Of a DNA stretch of 12,236 bases, positions 5,555 through 12,236 are shown piece by piece. The DNA comes from DUPH01 sp035449085 (GTDB lineage Bacteria; Verrucomicrobiota; Kiritimatiellia; RFP12; UBA1067), in NCBI GenBank assembly GCA_035449085.1, contig DAOTKE010000101.1, positions 1 through 12,236 of the forward strand, read 5' to 3'. A program made the position numbers and the translations under genes. The stretch's first letter is position 1; each line of letters opens with the position of its first letter. The notes beneath the pieces are model-generated. The model ran no database searches. It worked only from the letters and a program-made list of their open reading frames with translations, and was not told the origin of the DNA.

Positions 5555-8443
5555 ATGCAGAAGTTGATGACTGGCTTAACGTGTGGTCTCGTCGTTTCGG
5601 CGCTGGCCGAGGGGTTCGACTCCGAAAAGGCGCGGCCCCAAGACTTCCCCGCCGCGGTGGCGGATGCTCCCCGCGCTGTGGTGATTCGCGCGCCTGGCGA
5701 ATATGATCTGGGGACGCCGCTTGCAGCGGCGTTACAGGGGCGTGTGACATTGGCGCAGGCGGATGCGGATCAGGCGAAGGCGTGCCTCTCCAAGGAGAAG
5801 TTCGATCTGGTGCTGCTCCAGGGTGAGCAGGCGTTCGCGGACCTTGTGGACGCCGCTCTTGCGAGTGACAGCGACACGAAGGTGGTGGCCCTTGTGACGA
5901 AGCCTGCCTGGGGCATGTTCACGAGCGGCGTGCCTCTCCATCAGGTCGCGGACAAGTCAGCGGCGTCCGTCGCCGGCATCGCCGCCGATGTGATTCTCCA
6001 GGAACTGGGGCTTGACGCCGTGGCAGAAACGGCCTTTGAAAATGCGGCCAAGGCCATCGATGAGCTCGCCGCAAAGTTTCCGGGCCGATACCCCGCCGCG
6101 CGGTTCCGCGAAACACTCAAGAAACTGAGAAACGGCCAAGCCAACCGGAAGGCGTTCGATGCATGCTTGAAAGAAGCCCTGGTCACGTCCAATCCGCTGG
6201 TCACGGCTCATGAGATCGTCTACACGACGCGTGAGATGTGGCGCAGTGACCACCACAACACGGCGACACTCTTCCAGTGCGGCGAGATCAACGAGAACAG
6301 CTACCGCACGCAGGGCGCAATGAAGGCACTGGACGTGAAAACGGGCACCGTGCGGGTGATCGTGCCAGAGGTCGCCGGACGCACCGTGCGTGACCCCGAA
6401 GTCGACTACGACGGGAAAAGGATCGTGTTTTCCATGCGCGTCGGCAGGAACGACGACTATCACATCTATACGGTCAACGCAGACGGGTCGGATTTGCGTC
6501 AACTGACACGTGCAAAGGGGGTCTCGGACATAGACCCCGTCTGGCTGCCGGACGGACACATCCTCTTCAGTTCGACGCGCGAACCGAAGTACTGCATGTG
6601 TAACCGCCACATCATGTGCAACCTCTACCGCATGGAGCCGGACGGCGCGAACATCCACCAGATCGGAAAGTCCACGCTGTTCGAGGGGCATGCCTCGGTC
6701 CTTCCCGACGGACGCATCCTTTACGACCGCTGGGAATACGTTGACCGCAATTTCGGCGACGCGCAGGGACTCTGGGTGTGCAATCCGGACGGGACGCGCC
6801 ACGCGCTTTTTTGGGGCAACAACACGACGAGTCCGGGCGGCGTGATCAACGCGCGTCCGCTCTCGAACCCTTCACGTGTGGTCGCTTCCCTGGGAAGTTG
6901 CCATGATCTGCCTTGGGGGGCGCTTGGCATCATCGACCGTTCGCTGGGCGTGGACGGCAGGGACCCCGTTCTGCGGACCTGGCCGGCGGAGTACCGCGAA
7001 CGCATCCACACAGGCCAGGAAGACTTCGACTCGACGCGCCCGCTGAAGGTCAAGTACGCCGACGCCTTCCCGCTCGACGACGCGCATTTCATCTGCACGC
7101 GCACGATCGGCCGCGGCAGCGAGATGGCTCTCGCCTATCTCGATCTGCACGGGAACGAGGTTGTGTTCCATCGGGACCCGCCCGGATGCCATGCCCCCGT
7201 GGTTCTGCGGGCGTCGAAAAAACCTGTCGTTCAGGCGGTGCAGCGTAACTTTGAGGCACCCAACGCCCCCGGGTTCTTCTATGTGCAGAACATCTACGTG
7301 GGGACGCACATGCAGGGCGTGAAGCCCGGCAGCGTGAAGGCGATCCGCGTGGTGGAGAGTCCGGAGAAGCGCACGTGGATCCGTTGCCGCGGCTGGTTCG
7401 GCCACGGCGAGGAGGCCGCCGCGATGAACTGGCACTCCTTCGAGAACAAGCGGATCCTTGGCACGGTGCCCGTGGAGAAGGACGGCAGCGCCTATTTCGA
7501 GGTGCCCGGCAACACGTACGTCTACTTCCAAGCACTCGACGCCGAAGGGAAAATGGTTCAGTCCATGCGTTCGGGTGCCTATCTCCAGCCTGGCGAGCTC
7601 TATGGCTGCGTCGGCTGCCACGAGAACCGCGTCGGCGACGTGCCGGAGTCCCAGGGGCGCCCGCTCGCGTTGCAACGGGCACCGTCGAAGCTGGACGGCG
7701 CCTACAATCTCCGTGGGCTCGGACGCGGCACGAAGCCCCATCTCTATTCTTTCCAGAAGGAGGTGCAGCCTATCCTCACGGCCAAGTGTATCAGCTGCCA
7801 CGACTATGCGGCACCAGCCGGCGAGAAGCTGAACCTTTGCGGAGATCTCGGAGCCTATTTCTGCACGAGTTACGTGGATCTCTGGGCTCTCGGCCAAGTG
7901 ACGTGCATAGGCGGAGGCCCCGCTGAGATTCAGCCCGCGTATTCGTGGGGCTCGCATGCATCCAATCTCACGAAAATGCTCTATGGGCATTCCGATGTCC
8001 GGCTGACGGACGACGAGCGTGACCGGTTGATCACATGGATGGACATTAACGCGCCGTACTGGCCCTGTTACGAGTGCGCGTGGCCGGAAAACTACGGCGG
8101 ACGCATGCCGATCACGCGGGCCGAACATGATGAGCTCGAGAAACTGACAGGCGTGAAGATCGCGTCGCGGTTCAGCGCGCGCCAGCGCGAGCAACTGAAC
8201 TTCACGCGGCCCGAGTTCTCCCGCATTCTGGCCGGCGTGAAGGGGACGCCCGCGGGTGAAAAGGCGCTGGACATCATTCGCCGGGGGGCGGAACGTCTGA
8301 AGACGAACCCGCGTGCGGATATGGATGGGTTCCGTCCCTGTGGCAAGGATCTCGAACGCGAGGCCCGTTATCAGTACCGTCTTGGCGAAGAACAGAAAGT
8401 CTACGAGGCGATCCGTGCTCGCGAGAAATACTACGACAAGTAA
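5555..8443 (+). CDS. HzsA-related secreted beta-propeller protein with two haem c motifs
   Basis: A 962-residue protein matching the HzsA-related family (relatives of the hydrazine synthase alpha subunit, common in PVC bacteria outside anammox). A Sec signal peptide is seen at 1-19 (LVVSALA before E19). An N-terminal region of about 40-210 is unassigned. The propeller-like part begins near 218, with TolB/PD40-type repeats such as IYTVNADGSDLRQLTR (304-319) and LPDGRILYDRWEY (383-395), plus the Cys cluster KYCMCNRHIMC (345-355). GSCHDLPWGAL (447-457) is family-typical. Two haem c attachment motifs follow: CVGCH (685-689) and CISCH (745-749). Then comes a conserved YSWGSHASNL (796-805) and a charged helical tail. 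Location is periplasmic or extracellular. Start ATG has GAGGA 11 nt upstream. It heads a four-gene operon (18-nt gap to the next gene). Hydrazine synthesis is not implied: no anammox partners are present. A redox role is inferred from the haems; the true function is unknown. Confidence 0.88.
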   Translation: MQKLMTGLTCGLVVSALAEGFDSEKARPQDFPAAVADAPRAVVIRAPGEYDLGTPLAAALQGRVTLAQADADQAKACLSKEKFDLVLLQGEQAFADLVDAALASDSDTKVVALVTKPAWGMFTSGVPLHQVADKSAASVAGIAADVILQELGLDAVAETAFENAAKAIDELAAKFPGRYPAARFRETLKKLRNGQANRKAFDACLKEALVTSNPLVTAHEIVYTTREMWRSDHHNTATLFQCGEINENSYRTQGAMKALDVKTGTVRVIVPEVAGRTVRDPEVDYDGKRIVFSMRVGRNDDYHIYTVNADGSDLRQLTRAKGVSDIDPVWLPDGHILFSSTREPKYCMCNRHIMCNLYRMEPDGANIHQIGKSTLFEGHASVLPDGRILYDRWEYVDRNFGDAQGLWVCNPDGTRHALFWGNNTTSPGGVINARPLSNPSRVVASLGSCHDLPWGALGIIDRSLGVDGRDPVLRTWPAEYRERIHTGQEDFDSTRPLKVKYADAFPLDDAHFICTRTIGRGSEMALAYLDLHGNEVVFHRDPPGCHAPVVLRASKKPVVQAVQRNFEAPNAPGFFYVQNIYVGTHMQGVKPGSVKAIRVVESPEKRTWIRCRGWFGHGEEAAAMNWHSFENKRILGTVPVEKDGSAYFEVPGNTYVYFQALDAEGKMVQSMRSGAYLQPGELYGCVGCHENRVGDVPESQGRPLALQRAPSKLDGAYNLRGLGRGTKPHLYSFQKEVQPILTAKCISCHDYAAPAGEKLNLCGDLGAYFCTSYVDLWALGQVTCIGGGPAEIQPAYSWGSHASNLTKMLYGHSDVRLTDDERDRLITWMDINAPYWPCYECAWPENYGGRMPITRAEHDELEKLTGVKIASRFSARQREQLNFTRPEFSRILAGVKGTPAGEKALDIIRRGAERLKTNPRADMDGFRPCGKDLEREARYQYRLGEEQKVYEAIRAREKYYDK

Positions 8444-8450
8444 TCGGCTG

Positions 8451-8459
8451 AAAGGAGGA
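8451..8459 (+). promoter_or_regulatory. Strong Shine-Dalgarno for the dehydrogenase gene
   Basis: AAAGGAGGA is a near-perfect anti-16S match that fixes the ATG at 8462. It shows the truncated gene still carries the best ribosome binding site in the operon, which argues against long-standing decay of its translation signal. Confidence 0.75.
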
Positions 8460-8461
8460 TC

Positions 8462-9244
8462 ATGACTGGTTTTACTTATCAGAATCCCGTCAAAGTGATT
8501 TTTGGGGCGGGTACGCTTGCGCAGGCGGGGGACGAGGCAAAGAAGCTCGGCACGCGGGCCTTTGTCGTCAGCTACAGCGACGGCAGCGTGACGGCGGCGC
8601 TCACAAGAATCAAAGGGCTGTTGGAGACTGCGGGCGTGACCTCACAGATGTTTTTGGAAGTCGTGCCGAATCCGCCCATCGAGATGGTCGCGCGTGGCGT
8701 CGAACAGGCCAAGTCATTCGGCGCCGACCTGGTCATCGGCGTGGGCGGCGGCAGCGCGATGGACGCCGCGAAGGTGATCGCCGCAGGCGTTCTCTATACG
8801 CATGGCGATCTTTGGGACATGGTCTATGCGAGCCACTCTCACGTGACGGCGCGGCGGCCGGAGGCCGCTCTGCCGCTCCTGCTGATCCCGACACTTCCGG
8901 CGACGGGCAGCGAGATGAACATGTGCGCGGGCGTCTCCTCAACGGAGCGCAAGCAAAAGGGTTACGTCTGGGCAAACTGCCTCTTCGCGAAAACGGCGCT
9001 TCTCGATCCGGAACTCACCTACACGCTGCCCGCGTTCCAGACCGCATGCGGCAGCGTTGATGCGATCAGCCATGTGCTCAAGATCTTCGTCAACGGGCAG
9101 CCCAAAAGCGATCTCCTGCACGAATTCCAGCTCGGCATCATCGAGGGGGTGAAAACGGTGAGTTTCAACGCGGATGGCGTGTTGGCGTCGGATCCGCCCG
9201 TTCCGGCAGAAGCGCTCGCCACCATTCTCAAGATGGCGCTCTAA
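8462..9244 (+). CDS. Iron-type alcohol dehydrogenase homologue, C-terminally truncated
   Basis: A 260-residue homologue of group III (Fe-dependent, YqhD/butanol-dehydrogenase-like) alcohol dehydrogenases, which are normally about 380-390 residues. The N-terminal dinucleotide domain is intact: YQNPVKVIFGAGTL (6-19), GGGSAMDAAK (95-104), LPATGSEMN (145-153) and LLDPELTYTLP (180-190). The first two metal ligands of the family are present in SVDAISH (D200, H204). The C-terminal helical domain is missing, and with it the last two histidine ligands (family motifs near GDWxxHxxEH and PHGxGL). The protein ends in a divergent tail after about 222, and the short gap to the next gene leaves no room for a frameshifted remainder. 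It may be inactive, non-catalytic, or use another partner. AAAGGAGGA just upstream fixes the start. Gaps of 18 and 15 nt place it inside the operon. Family sure; activity doubtful. Confidence 0.85.
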   Translation: MTGFTYQNPVKVIFGAGTLAQAGDEAKKLGTRAFVVSYSDGSVTAALTRIKGLLETAGVTSQMFLEVVPNPPIEMVARGVEQAKSFGADLVIGVGGGSAMDAAKVIAAGVLYTHGDLWDMVYASHSHVTARRPEAALPLLLIPTLPATGSEMNMCAGVSSTERKQKGYVWANCLFAKTALLDPELTYTLPAFQTACGSVDAISHVLKIFVNGQPKSDLLHEFQLGIIEGVKTVSFNADGVLASDPPVPAEALATILKMAL

Positions 9245-9259
9245 AGAGGCGGAAGACTG

Positions 9260-9922
9260 ATGACGGTCAAGGAAATTGCGGGCATGATGGACATCAGCGC
9301 CGTTCAGGCGCAGTCCACGCTTGAGGACATCGACAATGTGTGCGCGCTGGCGCGAGAGTTCTGCGCGGCGGCCGTGTTCTGCCTGCAAGCCCATGTGCCG
9401 TACATGCGGGAGCGCCTGGGGACGGAGACAGGCGTGAAGCTGGCCTCGGTATGCGGGTTTCCCAGCGGTGCGGAATCGACCCACATCAAGGTCGAGACAA
9501 CGAAAGAACTGGTTGGACTCGGCTGCGATGAGATTGACATGGTGAACAACATCGCCTGGCTGAAGGCCGGCGACGAGAAAGCCTACAAACACGACATTGA
9601 ATCTGTTGTCGCGGCGGCCGCTGGGCGTCCCGTGAAGGTGATTCTCGAATGCCACTGGCTGACGGAGGAAGAGATCCTCCGCGGCACGCGCTGGTGTGCC
9701 GAGGCAGGCGCGAGTTGGGTGAAGACCAGCACGGGCTGGGCGCCGACCGGCGCCACCGTTGAACGCTGCGCACTGATCAAGCGCGCGGTCGGCAACCGTT
9801 GCGGGGTGAAGGCGGCGGGCGGCGTGCGGACACTCGAGATGCTGCTCGCCATGCAGGCGGCCGGCACGCGGCGTTTCGGTATTGGCGTCAGGACGGCGCG
9901 GGCGATTCTGGAGTCTGTATGA
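9260..9922 (+). CDS. deoC: DeoC-family class I aldolase (deoxyribose-phosphate aldolase type)
   Basis: A 220-residue TIM-barrel aldolase of the DeoC family, whose prototype cleaves 2-deoxyribose 5-phosphate to glyceraldehyde 3-phosphate and acetaldehyde through a Schiff base. The catalytic set is complete: EIDMVNN (91-97, D93), VKTSTGW (154-160, Schiff-base K155) and GVKAAGGVRT (182-191, K184). ASVCGFPSG (62-70) and ILECHWLTEEEI (128-139) are also family-typical. The usual N-terminal DHTLLKP-like motif is replaced by MMDISAVQAQST (9-20), so this is a divergent subgroup whose substrate may differ from deoxyribose phosphate. AGAGGCGGAAG precedes the ATG. It lies 15 nt after the dehydrogenase gene and overlaps the kinase by four nt (ATGA). 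The partner kinase suggests it acts on a phosphorylated sugar made next door. Fold and chemistry are confident; the substrate is not. Confidence 0.9.
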   Translation: MTVKEIAGMMDISAVQAQSTLEDIDNVCALAREFCAAAVFCLQAHVPYMRERLGTETGVKLASVCGFPSGAESTHIKVETTKELVGLGCDEIDMVNNIAWLKAGDEKAYKHDIESVVAAAAGRPVKVILECHWLTEEEILRGTRWCAEAGASWVKTSTGWAPTGATVERCALIKRAVGNRCGVKAAGGVRTLEMLLAMQAAGTRRFGIGVRTARAILESV

Positions 9923-11406
9923 TCCTAGCCTATGATTTCGGAACGGGCGGCATCAAGGCGTCGCTTTTCGACGCGGACGGGCGCGTGGTCGCGTGCGGGT
10001 TCGACGCGTATGCGACGCATTACCCCGCCTCGGGTTTCCACGAACAGGCCCCGGAGGACTGGTGGCGCGCGACGGTGAAGTCGACGCGCCTGCTGTTGTC
10101 CGGCATTTCGCCCGAGCAGCGGGGGGCGATCCGCGCCATCGGCATCTCGGGGCATTCTCTCGGCGTCGTCCCTCTAGACGCCGACGGCCATCTGCTGCGT
10201 CAACGCGTGCCGATCTGGAGCGACTCCCGCGCGGACGCCGAGGCGCGGGAGTTTTTCACGCGGATTGACGAAACAGCGTGGTTCCGTTGCACGGGATGCG
10301 GCTTCCCGCCCGGCCTTTACAGCGTCTTCAAGCTGATGTGGTTCAGGCAACACGAGGCCGACTGGTTTGCGCGCACGGGTATCGTGCTGGGCACGAAGGA
10401 CTATGTGAACTACCGGCTCACCGGAGTGAAGGCGACGGACCACTCCTATGCGTCTGGAACGGGCATCTACGACTTGCGGCGGCGCGCCTACGCGCCGGAC
10501 CTGATCGCGGCAAGCGGGCTTCCCGCATCCCTTTTCCCGCGGATCGTCCCCGCGACGCATGTGCTCGGCACACTGACGAGTGAGGCTGCGGACGCACTCG
10601 GGCTGCCGGACTCGGTTCAGGTTGTCGCGGGCGGTGTGGACAACAGCTGCATGGCGCTCGACGCCGGGGCCTATCAGGAGGGACGCGCCTATAACTCGCT
10701 GGGATCGTCCAGTTGGATCGCCGTCTCCAGTGCGGATCCGCTCATCGATGACGCCACACGTCCGTATGTGTTCGATCACGTGGTGCCGGGCCAATACGCC
10801 AGCGCGCTCGCGATCTTTTCCGCCGGAACGAGCCATACGTGGCTCCGGGACATCCTGGGACTGGACTATGCGGACATGGACACCCTGGCCGAGGCGGCGG
10901 GTATCGGGGCGCACGGGCTCTTCTTCAACCCGACGCTGGCCGGCGGCAGCTCGCTCGACGTGACGCCTGCGATGCGTGGCGCATTCGCCAACCTCGACCT
11001 GCGCCACACGCGCGGCGACATGGTACGGGCGGTGATGGAGGGCGTGGCCTTCGGGCTCCGTCACGCTTTGGACACGCTGCGCGAACTCGTGCCGGTGACG
11101 GAACCGCTCACGCTGGTGGGAGGCGGGGCAAAGGCGCCGCTCTGGCGGCAAATCTACGCGGATGTCTACGGTCTGCGGGTCGTCCGGACGTCAATCGGCC
11201 AGCAGGCCGCCGCGCTCGGCGCGGCGGTGGTCGCCGGGGTCGGCTGCGGCCTCTGGCGCGATTTCACCGTGATGGATCGCTTCGCCTCCATCGTCGACGA
11301 AACCCTCCCCGACGCCGCCGCCCGCCACCGGTACGACGCGATCTACGCGAACTACCGCTCCCTCACCAACCATCTCGGGCAGTGGTGCGTGGAGATGAAG
11401 GCATAA
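9919..11406 (+). CDS. FGGY-family carbohydrate kinase (xylulokinase-like)
   Basis: A 495-residue cytoplasmic sugar or polyol kinase of the FGGY family (ATP-dependent, actin-like fold). Domain I starts with the phosphate loop YDFGTGGIKASLFD (5-18) and contains GISGHSLG (75-82) and the substrate-contact segment PIWSDSRA (98-105). Domain II carries the catalytic aspartate in AGGVDNSCMALDAG (237-250, D241), the second phosphate motif NSLGSSSW (259-266) and the adenosine site LVGGGAKAPLWRQ (399-411). I start it at 9919 because it begins exactly with the conserved MILAYDFG, has GGAG five nt upstream, and gives an ATGA overlap with deoC; a longer in-frame start at 9799 would lie wholly within deoC and adds no family sequence. 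Length is normal. Translationally coupled to deoC, so it probably makes that aldolase's substrate or a precursor. D-xylulose, another pentulose, a deoxysugar or a tetritol are all possible. Confidence 0.9.
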   Translation: MILAYDFGTGGIKASLFDADGRVVACGFDAYATHYPASGFHEQAPEDWWRATVKSTRLLLSGISPEQRGAIRAIGISGHSLGVVPLDADGHLLRQRVPIWSDSRADAEAREFFTRIDETAWFRCTGCGFPPGLYSVFKLMWFRQHEADWFARTGIVLGTKDYVNYRLTGVKATDHSYASGTGIYDLRRRAYAPDLIAASGLPASLFPRIVPATHVLGTLTSEAADALGLPDSVQVVAGGVDNSCMALDAGAYQEGRAYNSLGSSSWIAVSSADPLIDDATRPYVFDHVVPGQYASALAIFSAGTSHTWLRDILGLDYADMDTLAEAAGIGAHGLFFNPTLAGGSSLDVTPAMRGAFANLDLRHTRGDMVRAVMEGVAFGLRHALDTLRELVPVTEPLTLVGGGAKAPLWRQIYADVYGLRVVRTSIGQQAAALGAAVVAGVGCGLWRDFTVMDRFASIVDETLPDAAARHRYDAIYANYRSLTNHLGQWCVEMKA

Positions 11407-11415
11407 CGCGCCGCC

Positions 11416-12219
11416 TCACCCCTTCCAGCCCAGACGCCGCGAGATGCGCTCGGCGCCGGCCTTGACGGTCTCGCCGACACCCGGGATCATCTCCGGTTTC
11501 ACACGCGTCTCCGGCCCCGTCACCCACACGGAAGCCAAGGGATAGCCGCCGCGGTCGAAAATCGGGGCGCCCACGCAGTAGATGCCCGCGTACTCTTCCC
11601 CGTTGTCAACCGCGTATCCCAGTTTGACGACGCGCTGCAGCTCCTCGCGGAAGGCCTCCGACGTCGCGATGGTGTTCTCGTTAAACCGGATGAACGTGGT
11701 CTGCGCGATCACCCGTTCGCGCTGAATCTCCGGCAGGTACGCCAGAATCGCCTTGCCCGGCGCGGAGCAATAGGCGCGGATGCGGTGTCCCGCGTTCACC
11801 GAGAAACGAAACAGGTGCGAGCCGAGCGCCTGCTCCAGCACAATGACCTCGGGCCCGTTCAGCACACCGAGTAGGACAGTGTCCTCCAACTCGTCCCGCA
11901 GACCCCGCATGACCGGCAGACAACTGCCGATCAAATCCGTCTCGGACAGCGCCTGCTGCCCGAGCATCAGCATCTTCTGGGTGAGCCGGAACACCTTGGT
12001 TTCAGCGTCACGCTCCAAATAACCGGCCTTCGTCAGCTCAAGCGTGATCCGGAACACGCTGGAGATCGGACACTTCACGGCCTGCGCGATTTCGAGCTGG
12101 CCCTTGCCGTCGGGATGACGGGCCAAATACTCGAGTACGGCCAGCCCACGCGCCAGGCTTGGCGCGTTATAACGTCCGTCTCCCAGTACTGTCCCAAAGA
12201 TTCGAGAGCAATGTGGCAT
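11416..12219 (-). CDS. IclR-family transcriptional regulator
   Basis: A 267-residue IclR-type regulator. The N-terminal winged helix-turn-helix spans about 20-85 (SLARGLAVLEYLARHP, then LEIAQAVKCPISSVFRITLELTKAGYLERD). A GAF-like effector domain follows from about 95 to 260, with SAPGKAILAYLP (152-163) and the family signature region GYAVDNGEEYAGIYCVGAPI (201-220). IclR proteins bind small metabolites, often sugar acids or glyoxylate-type compounds, and usually repress or activate neighbouring catabolic genes. It is convergent with the kinase gene, only 9 nt apart, with no visible terminator between. The ATG at 12219 has a weak AAAGAG just upstream; no better in-frame start is seen. Its promoter lies outside the window. 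It may regulate the sugar operon, or genes beyond the right edge that I cannot see. Confidence 0.92.
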   Translation of the reverse strand: MPHCSRIFGTVLGDGRYNAPSLARGLAVLEYLARHPDGKGQLEIAQAVKCPISSVFRITLELTKAGYLERDAETKVFRLTQKMLMLGQQALSETDLIGSCLPVMRGLRDELEDTVLLGVLNGPEVIVLEQALGSHLFRFSVNAGHRIRAYCSAPGKAILAYLPEIQRERVIAQTTFIRFNENTIATSEAFREELQRVVKLGYAVDNGEEYAGIYCVGAPIFDRGGYPLASVWVTGPETRVKPEMIPGVGETVKAGAERISRRLGWKG

Positions 12220-12236
12220 AACTCTTTGATAATGGC

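Noticed and set aside
5317..5556. 79-codon minus-strand frame in the intergenic leader
   Set aside because: No ribosome binding site or family resemblance, and it runs opposite to the operon leader.
6872..8194. 440-codon minus-strand frame opposite the HzsA-related gene
   Set aside because: Antisense shadow of a gene with clear family motifs; the translated sequence shows no family signature.
5555..8443. Genuine anammox hydrazine synthase alpha subunit
   Set aside because: No HzsB/HzsC partners and a sugar-catabolic context. HzsA-related proteins are known to be widespread outside anammox bacteria.
9799..9918. Longer N-terminus for the FGGY kinase
   Set aside because: The extra 40 residues are Arg/Gly-rich and lie entirely within deoC in another frame. 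The conserved phosphate loop starts at the ATG at 9919, which has its own ribosome binding site.

Overview
The window is a GC-rich bacterial segment that reads as a carbohydrate-catabolism neighbourhood. It holds nine recognisable protein genes, no RNA genes, no mobile elements and no CRISPR array. The combination of a Tat-exported Gfo/Idh/MocA oxidoreductase, a GH28-like pectin-lyase-fold protein, an XylR-type AraC regulator and a large HzsA-related secreted dihaem protein is typical of the PVC group. Within it I would guess Kiritimatiellota, Lentisphaerota or a neighbouring Verrucomicrobiota lineage. This assignment rests on family composition recalled from memory, not on a marker gene.

Left part (1-5255), all on the minus strand. 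Reading in the direction of transcription, these are an XylR-type AraC regulator (4092-5255), a very small secreted Cys/Lys-rich protein (3719-4003) with its own likely promoter and a strong intrinsic terminator, then a two-gene unit of a Tat-signal Gfo/Idh/MocA oxidoreductase (2071-3483, driven by an extended -10 promoter) and a GH28-like glycosidase homologue (53-2008).

Middle (5256-5554). This is the divergent regulatory region. It contains two 10-bp direct repeats over the regulator's start codon, an AT-rich block, a 10-bp stem-loop, a second smaller hairpin, and a 67-codon reading frame interrupted by one in-frame TGA. That frame ends just before the ribosome binding site of the next gene.

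Right part (5555-11406), plus strand. Four tightly packed genes form an apparent operon: an HzsA-related beta-propeller protein with two CxxCH haem motifs, an iron-type alcohol dehydrogenase homologue lacking its C-terminal metal-binding half, a DeoC-type aldolase with an intact lysine pair, and an FGGY sugar kinase that overlaps DeoC by ATGA. An IclR-type repressor (11416-12219) converges on the operon from the far side.

How the genes may work together (inference): exported proteins on the left process glycosides at the envelope. A sugar or polyol is phosphorylated by the FGGY kinase and cleaved by the aldolase. Two regulators, one on each side of the operon, would sense substrate or intermediate. 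The role of the HzsA-related protein is unknown, and the truncated dehydrogenase probably cannot hold its usual catalytic metal. The most unusual material is the HzsA-like gene heading a sugar operon, the half-length dehydrogenase, the structured leader with a TGA-split ORF, and the Cys-rich mini-protein with an almost perfect 39-bp internal duplication.
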